From Flexivirga oryzae (GTDB lineage Bacteria > Actinomycetota > Actinomycetes > Actinomycetales > Dermatophilaceae), in contig NZ_JACHVQ010000002.1 of assembly GCF_014190805.1 (NCBI RefSeq), forward strand, positions 434,001-498,000: a stretch of DNA of 64,000 nucleotides. Direction: 5' to 3'. This document shows positions 41,791 through 49,920 of the stretch, one piece after another. The notes under the pieces are model-generated. The model worked only from the letters and a program-made list of their open reading frames with translations, was not told the DNA's origin and ran no database searches. The first letter of the stretch is position 1; each line of letters starts with the position of its first letter. Position numbers and translations under genes: made by a program.

Positions 41791-43757
41791 TGACCCGCGC
41801 GAACCCCTTCCGCACCCGACACAGTGAGGCAGCCTCCCGCAATCTCGGGCTCTTCACTGCCACCTTCGCCCCAGAGGTGCTGCACGCGCTTCCGGCGCCT
41901 CCGTTCGATCAGTTCTACGTGTTGCGGAGCGCGCCGGGGGCTGGCAAGACCAGCCTGATGAAGTGCCTGACCGCTCCGACCTTGAACTACATCCATCAAC
42001 GTCGCTCCAAGACCGCCCACCTCGTCTCGTTCCTGACGGACTTCGGCGTCTTGGACGTCAACGGACCGCTTGTCATCGGTGTGCTGGAGAATCTCGACCA
42101 GAACTACGCCGGCCTTGTCGACGTAGCCGAGGACTCTGACCTCCAGAAGCGGCTGCTGTTCAAGCTGCTCGACGCTCGCGTCATCCAGGGCCTGATCCGC
42201 GCCTGCCTTGAATTCGCGGGAAGGGCTCCCGATGAGGATCCCGACCTGGTGCAGTTCCGTCCTCGGACCCCCGATGCAACGCGCGCCTTCATGCGTCTCG
42301 GAGGAACCAGCGGCTCCGACCTCATCGCCGCCGCGGAGGCTGCAGAGGACGAACTCCTCGACCTCTTTGACCAAATCATCGCCACATCTGGGGAGATGCC
42401 CACGGGGCACGGCAGACTGCACAGTCTTACGGCCTTATCGGCCACCGGGATAGAAGTGGCAGGTGCGCCAGTTTCGGCCAGCACGCTGATCATGTTTGAC
42501 GACGCCCACGCCCTCGCTGAGAGCCAGCGAACAGCCCTCCTAGGAGAGTTGCGAAGCCGGGCGCACACCGTGGGGCGGTGGATGGCGACGCGGAACGTGG
42601 CCCTCGATGACGACGAACTCTTCGGGGCTGGCGACGAGGGTCGCGACTTCGACGTGATCGAGCTCGAGGCGCTGGCCCGGGACCGCACCAGCAGCGCCGC
42701 GGCTCTCCACCGACTCACGGGCCAGACACTCACCCCCACTCGCTTTCGCAAGGTGCTGCTGGACATCGCCGACAAACGCGCCTCACCAGCGCTCGATAGA
42801 ATGCTCACCGACGACACCTCCCTAACCAACCTGCTCGGAGTCGAGCCTGATTCGGCGCTGGAGTTCGCCTCCGAGGATCCCTTCGCCAGAGTACGGAGCA
42901 GGATCGCCGACAAGGTCGGAGACGATCCTCGGTACGCCGTTTGGCTCGCGGAGACCGTGCAGCTCGACGGCCGCGATGGCCTGGCACGTCTGTCCGAGAT
43001 CGACGTGCTGATCGAACGCGACCGAACTCGAGCACAGCAGGAACTCTTCGACGTTCCCCTGCCAGCTGATCAACTAGTTTCCCGTGGCAGCAGTTCCTTG
43101 CGCGAAGCGGCTTACATGCGCACTGCCATCAACTGCGGCATCCCTTACTACGTCGGCGCCGAGACCTACGCCCGTCTCGGAAGCGCGAATATCGAGCAAT
43201 TCCTCGAAGTCTGCGGCGACTTGATGGCACGCCTCCAGACCCAGGATGTAACAGGACGCGAGTTGGCATTGACGCCGTCGATCCAGGACAAGATCGCCCG
43301 CGATGCAAGCCGGAACTACTACCGGAGTCTCACCCAATTGCCCCACGGCAACTACATCCAGAGGTTCGTCGACGGTGTCGCGCGCATCAGCAAGGAGGAG
43401 GCCGCCAAGCCGCGGATTCCCTATCCGCCCGGCGTTACCGGGACTGCTCTCCTCATGTCGGACCGCGCGAAACTCCGCGAGCCCTCCAGTAGAGAGCTGC
43501 CAGAGATGGCAGCTCTCTACTGCGGGCTCAAGTCCGCAATCGCGCACAACGTGGTCTGGATCGAGCTCAACTACCGGGTCAAGAACGCCGACTACATGGT
43601 CATCTATCTCAACCGACTGCTGTGCCCAACCTTCGACATGCCGCTCGGGCTGGGAGCGTTCCGCGAACGCAAGCTCATCCAGATGGCAGGCTGGATGGTC
43701 GAACCGCCTCGCCGCGCTGGCGAGACAGCCGATCCGCGACAGGGGACGCTCCTGTGA
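41790..43757 (+). CDS. P-loop ATPase, ORC/STAND-like
   Basis: 655 residues. Walker A is VLRSAPGAGKTSLMKCL near residue 50 and a Walker B-like strand STLIMFDDAHALAE near 230, then GRWMATRNVALDDDEL, which has the sensor-like Arg. The rest (KDRTSSAAALHRL, SLREAAYMRTAINCGIPYYVGAETYARLGSANIEQFLEVCGDLMARLQ) is helical, as in ORC-like or STAND signalling ATPases. Its ATG overlaps the previous stop (TGATG). It could be the sensor or motor of the cluster. No nuclease motif is visible in it. Confidence 0.72.
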   Translation: MTRANPFRTRHSEAASRNLGLFTATFAPEVLHALPAPPFDQFYVLRSAPGAGKTSLMKCLTAPTLNYIHQRRSKTAHLVSFLTDFGVLDVNGPLVIGVLENLDQNYAGLVDVAEDSDLQKRLLFKLLDARVIQGLIRACLEFAGRAPDEDPDLVQFRPRTPDATRAFMRLGGTSGSDLIAAAEAAEDELLDLFDQIIATSGEMPTGHGRLHSLTALSATGIEVAGAPVSASTLIMFDDAHALAESQRTALLGELRSRAHTVGRWMATRNVALDDDELFGAGDEGRDFDVIELEALARDRTSSAAALHRLTGQTLTPTRFRKVLLDIADKRASPALDRMLTDDTSLTNLLGVEPDSALEFASEDPFARVRSRIADKVGDDPRYAVWLAETVQLDGRDGLARLSEIDVLIERDRTRAQQELFDVPLPADQLVSRGSSSLREAAYMRTAINCGIPYYVGAETYARLGSANIEQFLEVCGDLMARLQTQDVTGRELALTPSIQDKIARDASRNYYRSLTQLPHGNYIQRFVDGVARISKEEAAKPRIPYPPGVTGTALLMSDRAKLREPSSRELPEMAALYCGLKSAIAHNVVWIELNYRVKNADYMVIYLNRLLCPTFDMPLGLGAFRERKLIQMAGWMVEPPRRAGETADPRQGTLL

Positions 43758-44884
43758 CCCAGACTGCCCCCACCAATACGTCCTTGTCATGGGACAACCC
43801 AATGATGGCGACCGATGGCGCGCCCAACGGCGCGGCAGTCGTGGACGAACTGCTCACCACCGCTAGTCACGACAACGACCGCACCCTGTTCGTACTCTCG
43901 GCCGGGTTCGATCCTCGGTCGACCGCGGGGCTTGCGCGTTTCATCGACGCCACCGGATCGGCGCCCCACGTGTTGGCCATCGATCCTCAACCCGCGAGCG
44001 AGGCGTCTGGTGACGACCTCACCGCTCGACGCGCCGACAACGAGACGGCAATCGCAGACCTGGCCACCCGCACCCACCGCGCCTGGAACTACCCGGCCGT
44101 GCACGATGAGGCGAGCGCAGGCCGGCAGCTTGCGCGTGACCTCGCCGCGCAGAGCGCGCTGAAAGATATCGATGCCGTCGTGTTCGACCTCTCGGCGTTC
44201 CCGACGACCTTGGCCTTTCCGATGCTCAGCGCACTGCTTCAGCGAGCCGGGACAGCGGGGTTCCCGACCGAACTGTTGGCGCTCGTCACCCAGAACCCGA
44301 AACTCGATGGAGACATCACGGAGGACGGCCTCGGTGCAGCCCACCAGCTGCCGGGCTTCGGCAAGCGCAGTCAACGGGCACGCTCCAACGCGGTGCGAGT
44401 GTGGGCTCCGGTCCTGGGACGAGGGTCCGGGGCAGCAATGAAGAAGATTGCCGACTTCCTGGACCCCCAGGAAGTGTGCCCGGTGCTGCCGTTCCCAGCG
44501 CGCGATCCCCGGCTCGCCGACCAGCTCCTATTGGAGCATCGCGACCTGATCAGAGACCGGTTCGAGGTCCAGCCCACCAGCTTCATCTACGCCGCGGAGA
44601 CCAATCCGTTCGACCTGTACCGCACCCTGGTCAAGTTCGATATCGACTACCAGCACATCCTCGGTCCAATTGGCGGCGCCGACGTCACTCTCAGCAGCCA
44701 CGGCAGCAAACTGCTATCGATCGGTGCGCTGCTCGCGGCGTACGAGCGGAAGCTACAGGTATTGGCCGTTCGCGCCACCCGGCGCACCCTTGATGGTGGG
44801 CACTGGGAACCCGAGGCGCGGGTCGCCGATCAGTTGGCGTGCGTCTGGCTCAAAGGCGAGCCCTACGACCAACTACGGTCCTAG
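43754..44884 (+). CDS. Unrecognised protein of the island cluster
   Basis: 376 residues from GTG 43754, which overlaps the ATPase stop as GTGA. I do not recognise a domain. Visible are strand-helix alternation near the start (TLFVLSAGFDPRSTAGLARFIDAT, PHVLAIDPQP), a middle (AVVFDLSAFPTTLAFPMLSALLQ, LLALVTQNPKLDG) and a conserved-looking end (NPFDLYRTLVKFDIDYQHILGPIGGADVTLSSHGSKLLSIGALLAAYE). The GGAD...SSHGSKLLSIG segment could be a catalytic or ligand site. Its stop overlaps that of the PfkB gene by 4 bp. Confidence 0.7.
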   Translation: MTQTAPTNTSLSWDNPMMATDGAPNGAAVVDELLTTASHDNDRTLFVLSAGFDPRSTAGLARFIDATGSAPHVLAIDPQPASEASGDDLTARRADNETAIADLATRTHRAWNYPAVHDEASAGRQLARDLAAQSALKDIDAVVFDLSAFPTTLAFPMLSALLQRAGTAGFPTELLALVTQNPKLDGDITEDGLGAAHQLPGFGKRSQRARSNAVRVWAPVLGRGSGAAMKKIADFLDPQEVCPVLPFPARDPRLADQLLLEHRDLIRDRFEVQPTSFIYAAETNPFDLYRTLVKFDIDYQHILGPIGGADVTLSSHGSKLLSIGALLAAYERKLQVLAVRATRRTLDGGHWEPEARVADQLACVWLKGEPYDQLRS

Positions 44885-45933
44885 GCACGATTGCCGCACG
44901 CGGTACAGCCATCAATCTGGTGAGCTGGCGTCACAACCTCGGAGCGGTAGGCGGACTTCCGCTCTGCGCCCTGCCAAGAGATGAAACCAGGACGGTCTAG
45001 GAGCCCTTGAGCCTCGCCCCAGGACAATGTGTTGTTCATTCCGCGTGCCCCTACGAAGGCACACGAAAGTGCAGCCAATGCCTGCCCCAGATCGAGGCCA
45101 TCGCTGATGTTGCGGTGGGTCAGCCTCGGATAGTCAGTCAGATAAGCCAGCAAGCCCGCGGTGACCCAGTCACCGGCACCCGCCGAGTCACTCACCCGCG
45201 CCCGGTGTGCACGCCGGGAGTGCCACGCACCGTGCCCGAGACGGAACTCAAGTCCCCTCGCCCCCCGCGTTCGGACCTGAACCTGGCTCCCCGGCGTACT
45301 GCTCAAGAGCGACCCGAGCGCTGGGACCCGCTCCTCGCTGACCTTGAGTATGTCTGCGAGCGCAATCGCCTCGGCCGTGAGCCCCCGCCGCCCGGGACCA
45401 TTCGGTTCGAACATAACAATTCCGCCCCGCTGCTTGACCTTACCCATCAGATCAATGGATGCCTTGCTCGCGCGATCGACGAAGACAACTTCGGGACACG
45501 AACCCGCTGCCTCCTCGGCCTGCTCGCGAGTCGCAGGCCGGTGCGAGGCGAACTTGTAGTTGCAAACAGGGCATCTGAAGAGGTATTCGGGTCCGGACTC
45601 CGTGAGTCGCTGGATCAGCATCGGCGTCTCCACATCCGCGCTGCAGTGAACGTGACTGGTGTCGACGCCCGCACCCGAGAGATCGTTGCGCAGAAGTTCG
45701 CCAGCGACGTCGTTGCCGATGCGTGCCAGCAGTCCGGATCGTTGGCCGAGCCAAGCTAGGTCGGCCGCGACGTTGCCTGCAGTCCCGCCCGCATTCCGGC
45801 CCACCACATGGGTGGTCGTGATCACATCCAGGACTAGGTATCCGACGCTGAGAACCGTTACCCGCGACACCTCTGGCGCTTTGGCATCCCGAGGTATGGC
45901 GTGCTGCGCAGGGCGAAGCTGCAAAGACGTCAC
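44881..45933 (-). CDS. PfkB-family carbohydrate/nucleoside kinase with a Cys-motif insert
   Basis: About 350 residues. PfkB landmarks: NAGGTAGNVAADLAWLGQRSGLLARIGND (N-terminal substrate site), VFVDRASKASID, FEPNGPGRR and DSAGAGDWVTAGLLAY (catalytic GAGD). Uncommon extras are FRCPVCNYKF near residue 140 and CTACGNRA at the C-terminus; the two Cys-x2-Cys pairs together could bind one zinc. It would phosphorylate a sugar or nucleoside with ATP. GTG 45933 chosen; the open frame reaches 46056. It runs tail to tail with the unknown gene. Confidence 0.78.
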   Translation of the reverse strand: MTSLQLRPAQHAIPRDAKAPEVSRVTVLSVGYLVLDVITTTHVVGRNAGGTAGNVAADLAWLGQRSGLLARIGNDVAGELLRNDLSGAGVDTSHVHCSADVETPMLIQRLTESGPEYLFRCPVCNYKFASHRPATREQAEEAAGSCPEVVFVDRASKASIDLMGKVKQRGGIVMFEPNGPGRRGLTAEAIALADILKVSEERVPALGSLLSSTPGSQVQVRTRGARGLEFRLGHGAWHSRRAHRARVSDSAGAGDWVTAGLLAYLTDYPRLTHRNISDGLDLGQALAALSCAFVGARGMNNTLSWGEAQGLLDRPGFISWQGAERKSAYRSEVVTPAHQIDGCTACGNRA

Positions 45934-46243
45934 AGATGAGAGCCTAACCGGGAGCGCCGACAAGCAACGCACCGGAGCCTCCTCAACTCCGTGTCCGCAA
46001 GACCGGCCCGATGGCGCGTCACTCCGCCGGCAGTCGGCGTCTTCGACCTGCGTCACTCCGCCGCATGTCTGGGTCGCACGACGTACTGCCTCGAGCGTCC
46101 GTGCTGGCGGCCCTTGCCTTCACTCGGGAACAGTGCGGTAGTCACGTGCAACCGATCGGCATACCTGGCAAGGTGCCCCACATCGCCGCGTATACGTCTA
46201 CGGCGAGACGACACGGCAAGCCAGATCGGGTGCAATCGCACAC
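45934..46243. other. 310-bp gap between PfkB and integrase
   Basis: No gene supported. It should hold the PfkB promoter on the minus strand. I see no repeat or strong hairpin. Confidence 0.4.
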
Positions 46244-47356
46244 TCAATAACCAGCCAGCTCGGACAGCTTCGCCGCAATCTCCGCGTCGCGGCCTCGCGC
46301 GACGTGCTGGTAACGCATCGCTGCTTCGGCGCTGAGGTGCCCGAGCCGGTCCATGGTCTCCTTCGGTGTCGCGCCGGCCAGGGCGGCGAGCACCGCGCCC
46401 GTGTGCCGCAGGTCGTGGATACGCATGTGGGGTCGTCCGGCGGCCTCTCTTGCCTTGATCCAGTGGCGGCGGACGGTGTTGGAGTGGATCTGGCGGGTGC
46501 TGTCACCGACGGCAGGGAACAGCAGCGCGTCCGAGGGGCGTTCGACGAACCGGTCGAGGTGCGCGCTCACTACGTCGACGATGTGCGGTGGCATCGACAC
46601 CGAGCGCTGCTGGCCGTTCTTGGGCGTGCCGACGACCGGGGTGCTGTGGTCCCAGGTGACTGCTCGCCGCACGTGGATGAGCCCGGTCTTCACGTCGATG
46701 TCGCCGCGACGTAGCTCGGCAAGCTCACCGAAACGCAGCCCGCACCACGCGGCGATGATCACGAATGCCCAATATCGGTCAGGCATTTCGTTCATCAGGG
46801 TCACGATCTCCTCTGGCGACGCCGGGTCGATCGGCCGCTGCCGCTTGGCGATGCCGGCGCTTCGGATGGTGCACGGGTTCTTGGCCAGGATGTCGTCCCG
46901 GACCGCCTCGTTCAGGATCGCGCGCAGCAGCGAGTAGACGTGGGCTCGTTGCGTGGGCCGCGTCGGGTCGATGCTCGTGTACCAGGTGCGAACGACGGGT
47001 GGCGTGATGTCCCGCAGAGACATCTCGGCGAACGCCGGAAGGATGAAGCGATCGAGCTGGCGTCGGTAGAGGGCTCGAGTTCGCTGCTTGATCTCGCGCT
47101 GTGCCAGCCATGCCTCCGCATACGGCCCGAAGGCCTCGGTCGCCCGTCGCACCTTCGCCCGACGTGACTTCGCCGGCGACCACTCGTCGTTCTGAATCAG
47201 CCGACGCTCGGCGGCGAGCCAGCCCTCCGCGTCTGACTTCGTCTGGAAGGTCGATGGCGCACGATGGAAGCCCTGATCGGGTCCCATGTAGTAGGCCTGA
47301 TAGCGGCCGTTGGCGCGCTTCCGGATCGTCCCGAAGTCTCGTTTTGCGCGCGTCAT
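46244..47356 (-). CDS. Tyrosine-type site-specific integrase
   Basis: 370 residues. N-terminal AP2-like/arm-binding segment (GTIRKRANGRYQAYYMGPDQGFHRAPSTFQTKSDAEGWLA), core-binding domain (KQRTRALYRRQLDRFILPAFAEMSLRDITPPVVRTWY), and a catalytic domain with Arg (WCGLRFGELAELRRGDI), Lys (VGTPKNGQQR), HDLRHTGAVLAALAGAT (H-x2-R), H (DRLGHLS) and the nucleophile Tyr in AMRYQHVARGRD. It integrates into the tRNA-Pro 3' end. ATG 47356 is taken. Its promoter side faces attR, so after excision it would be driven from within the circle. Confidence 0.93.
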   Translation of the reverse strand: MTRAKRDFGTIRKRANGRYQAYYMGPDQGFHRAPSTFQTKSDAEGWLAAERRLIQNDEWSPAKSRRAKVRRATEAFGPYAEAWLAQREIKQRTRALYRRQLDRFILPAFAEMSLRDITPPVVRTWYTSIDPTRPTQRAHVYSLLRAILNEAVRDDILAKNPCTIRSAGIAKRQRPIDPASPEEIVTLMNEMPDRYWAFVIIAAWCGLRFGELAELRRGDIDVKTGLIHVRRAVTWDHSTPVVGTPKNGQQRSVSMPPHIVDVVSAHLDRFVERPSDALLFPAVGDSTRQIHSNTVRRHWIKAREAAGRPHMRIHDLRHTGAVLAALAGATPKETMDRLGHLSAEAAMRYQHVARGRDAEIAAKLSELAGY

Positions 47357-47516
47357 GACGTGCCGTTCGCGGACACACCGGGACATAATCCGGGCATAAT
47401 TCGAGGATCGTCGTGTCCTCTTGTGCCCATTCCTCTCACGCGCTAGAGTCTACATCGCTGCAGGTCAGATGCTTGTAGTGCAGATCAGAGTGTTAGCCGA
47501 AGACCGCGCGTGAACA

Positions 47517-47539
47517 GTTCAAATCCTGTCACCCCGACC
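47517..47539. other. attR, 23-bp direct repeat
   Basis: Exact copy of the tRNA-Pro 3' segment at 36397-36419. The upstream base differs (A/G), fixing the left limit, and the next base is A instead of G. Confidence 0.9.
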
Positions 47540-47546
47540 AAATTTT

Positions 47547-47572
47547 CCGCCAGCTCCGCTGGCGGATTTTTT
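47547..47572 (+). terminator. Rho-independent terminator, probably of the tRNA-Pro gene
   Basis: CCGCCAGC-TCC-GCTGGCGG followed by ATTTTTT: an 8-bp perfect stem and a T-tract, the strongest terminator in the window. It begins 8 bp after attR, which is where the tRNA-Pro terminator would be before the island inserted. Confidence 0.88.
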
Positions 47573-47716
47573 GTTGGTCGTGACCGCGGTGTCCTTATCC
47601 ACCTGCCACTCGCGGCAATCGTTCAGCAAGCCGCCATAGGTTGACGGTGTTCATGGTCGCGGCTACCGCGATCCCACGAATCATCGAGCCCGAGCGGCAC
47701 TGAGGAGGAAGTAGTC

Positions 47717-47857
47717 GTGCACCTCCCATGGCAGCGGACCAAGCAGCATCCGCACGCAGATCGCATCTGCAAGTGCGGCCACCACGAGGGATGGCATGAC
47801 GGAAACGGTTGTCGCGTATGTGAATGCTGCCTACCTCGGTCGCACGGTGAGCCGTAG
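47717..47857 (+). CDS. Small Cys-rich protein
   Basis: 46 residues from GTG 47717, with GAGGAGG nine bases upstream. The product reads VHLPWQRTKQHPHADRICKC, then GHHEGWHDGNGCRVCECCLP. Six Cys and several His are packed into 25 residues (CKC, then CRVCECC), a likely metal-binding knuckle. It lies between the island terminator and a minus-strand gene and does not overlap either. Function unknown. The ribosome site and Cys pattern support it; lack of homologue evidence keeps confidence moderate. Confidence 0.5.
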   Translation: MHLPWQRTKQHPHADRICKCGHHEGWHDGNGCRVCECCLPRSHGEP

Positions 47858-47878
47858 CCGAACCGGCGTCGCACAGGG

Positions 47879-48244
47879 CTAGCGTTGAAGCTGCCCGATC
47901 TTCGCCACCACCGCCCCCGCAGCCGGACACATCCAGACGGCGGTCTCGTTTCGCTGCTCCGCGACGAGCGGATGTGTGCGAGGGTGCATCGGGCACTGCG
48001 GCCACACCAACCCTTTCGCGCCCAATGCCTCGGTGACGTAGTCCGACGCTTCGCTCGCCGCCGCGACCAGCGCCTCCGCCATGTCGTCAACCGGCGAGAG
48101 GTGCAGCGTGACACCGTGATCGCCGGCAACGCATACGTGAATCGTCTCGCCCTCGGGCTTGAACTCCACGTCGTGAGCAGGAAGAAGTGCCCTGGCGTCG
48201 GCGAACAACGCCAGAGCGACTTCTACCGCGCGAGAATTCGTCAT
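47879..48244 (-). CDS. Hypothetical protein
   Basis: 121 residues: SRAVEVALALFADARALLPAHDVEFKPEGE, VDDMAEALVAAASEASDYVTEAL, then a C-terminal part WPQCPMHPRTHPLVAEQRNETAVWMCPAAGAVVAKIGQLQ. The C-P-x-H-P ... W-x-C-P pattern is seen in many short actinobacterial proteins of unknown function, where it may bind metal. It is divergent from the TetR gene by 140 bp. No other role can be read. Confidence 0.65.
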   Translation of the reverse strand: MTNSRAVEVALALFADARALLPAHDVEFKPEGETIHVCVAGDHGVTLHLSPVDDMAEALVAAASEASDYVTEALGAKGLVWPQCPMHPRTHPLVAEQRNETAVWMCPAAGAVVAKIGQLQR

Positions 48245-48343
48245 CTCCGTAAATCAGTCTGCCTTGACCGGACAGTCTCGCCGAACACCGGAGCAGCCCT
48301 GCCACCGGACGTCGAGATTGCCTGCTACAACCGTAGAAGATAA

Positions 48344-48360
48344 TGTAATCAACGTAAACA
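48344..48360. promoter_or_regulatory. TetR operator candidate (TGT-N11-ACA)
   Basis: TGTAATCAACGTAAACA, 25 bp before the TetR start. Twelve of 17 bases match the reverse complement of the 51707-51723 site (TGTTGACACTGTAAACA), including the run GTAAACA. Confidence 0.5.
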
Positions 48361-48384
48361 TAGACTGGTGGATAAGGTTCGGGC

Positions 48385-48969
48385 ATGGCTGACACGGCAG
48401 CATCGAGCTACCACCACGGCGACCTGCCAGCGACGATGGTTCGGTCCGCGTTGGAGATGCTCGACGAGGACGGCGACGTGGAGCTGTCCCTTCGCGCCGT
48501 GGCGCGCAAGGCCGGTGTGTCGAGTGCGGCGCCGTACCGCCACTTCCCCGACCGACTGTCGTTGCTGTCCGCCGTCGCCGCAGTCGGCTACCAGGAGCTG
48601 ACGACCGACCTTGCCTCTCGGCAGCCGCGACCGAGCACCGCGGACGATGTGGCCGAACTCGCCGTCGGTTACGTGGAATTCGCGCTGTCCCGGCCCGGCC
48701 TGTTCCGGGTGATGTTCGCCGAGGGCTGCGACCGCACCAGCCCGGATCGGGTCGCGGCGGTCGACGCCATACACGCCTACCTGGGCGAGGCGGTCGGGCG
48801 GATATTCCAGACCGATGATCCGGCGGCGCTGGCGACCGGACTGTGGTCCGTCGTCCACGGCCTGGCCTTCCTGCATCTGGACGGAAAGCTGGACACCACT
48901 TCAACCGAACGCGTCCGGGCGCGAGTGCGCCAGACGATCACCGCGCTGCTGTCGGCACGGATCTCCTAG
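48385..48969 (+). CDS. TetR/AcrR-family transcriptional regulator
   Basis: 194 residues: SYHHGDLPATMVRSALEMLDEDGDVELSLRAVARKAGVSSAAPYRHFPDRLSLLSAVAAVGYQEL (HTH), then a helical ligand domain with FALSRPGLFRVMFAEGC and ATGLWSVVHGLAFLHLDGKL, the TetR_C_33/WHG-type end. It ends 19 bp before, and convergent to, the esterase operon. Similar 17-bp sites in its own promoter and in that of the operon suggest it represses both. Confidence 0.88.
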   Translation: MADTAASSYHHGDLPATMVRSALEMLDEDGDVELSLRAVARKAGVSSAAPYRHFPDRLSLLSAVAAVGYQELTTDLASRQPRPSTADDVAELAVGYVEFALSRPGLFRVMFAEGCDRTSPDRVAAVDAIHAYLGEAVGRIFQTDDPAALATGLWSVVHGLAFLHLDGKLDTTSTERVRARVRQTITALLSARIS

Positions 48970-48988
48970 CGCACGTCGGCCACCCGGG

Positions 48989-49884
48989 TCAGCTCGCGAA
49001 CGCCTCCCCGCCGCCGTTGAGTGCGGTGCGCAGGAAGTCGATCGCCAGTTTGCGGGCGACGTTGGATGCCTTGGTGTCGCGCAGGCTGTCCAGCAGCAGG
49101 AAGTCGTGGACCATGCCGGCGACGCGCACGGAAGTGACGTCGACGCCTGCTTCACGCAGTTTGTTGGCGTACTGCTCGCCTTCGTCGCGCAGCACGTCGG
49201 CCTCGTCGGTGATCACCAGGGTGGTCGGCAACCCCTTCAGCTCGTCGAGGGTGGCTTGCAGCGGGGAGGCGTACTTTTCGGCACGCTGGGCCGGGTCGGT
49301 GGTGTATGCGTCCCAGAACCACTGCATCCCGTCACGGGTCAGGTAGTAGCCGTCGGCGAACTGGCGGTATGACGGGGTGTCGAAATCGGCGTTGGTCACC
49401 GGGTAGAGCAGTGCCTGCGCCTCGAGGTCCAGGCCGCCGCGGTCCTTGTTCATCAGCGCGAAGACGGCCGACATACATCCGCCGACCGATTCGCCGGTGA
49501 CCGCGAGCCGGGACGCGTCGATGCCGTGCTCGGCACCGTGCTCCTTGACCCACTGCCCGACCGCATAGTTCTGCTCGACCTGGCTGGGATAGCCCTTCTC
49601 CGGCGCCCGGTCGTAGACCGGGAAGATCCCGGTGGCTGCGGCACCGACGGTCAGTTCGCGGAAGAGTCGGTCGTGGGTGTGCTCGTCGCCGAACACCCAG
49701 CCGGCGCCGTGGATGTAGAACAGTCCAGGCGCGGCACGGACTGGTCGCTCTGCAGGTCGGCCAGGATCTTGCGGCCCTCCTCCGGCGGTATCTCGTAGAT
49801 CCGCGGGTGCTGCGCGGTCGCCTCGGCAAGGTCCTTGGCTGCCGGCTCCAGGTAGGGCGTGATGGGTGCAGGAATCTCGGACAT
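48989..49884 (-). pseudogene. HSL-type alpha/beta esterase, internal deletion and frameshift
   Basis: The N-terminal part (MSEIPAPITPYLEPAAKDLAEATAQHPRIYEIPPEEGRKILADLQSDQSV) is read in one frame from ATG 49884. The catalytic part (LFYIHGAGWVFGDEHTHDRL ... VTGESVGGCMSAV ... VITDEADVLRDEGE ... VAGMVHDFLLLDSL) is in another. In this family about 40 residues separate QSG/QSD from LYIHGAGW; here they are missing and the frame changes near 49735-49755. So an out-of-frame deletion has broken the gene although all three catalytic residues remain. Last gene of the decarboxylase-like operon. Confidence 0.75.
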
Positions 49885-49920
49885 CGTGCTGCTCCTTCTT
49901 CGGATGGGTTGACGTACGGG

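Noticed and set aside
47595..48129. Overlapping minus-strand frames of 136 and 168 residues
   Set aside because: They conflict with the small Cys-rich gene and the 121-residue gene, and show no coding signature.
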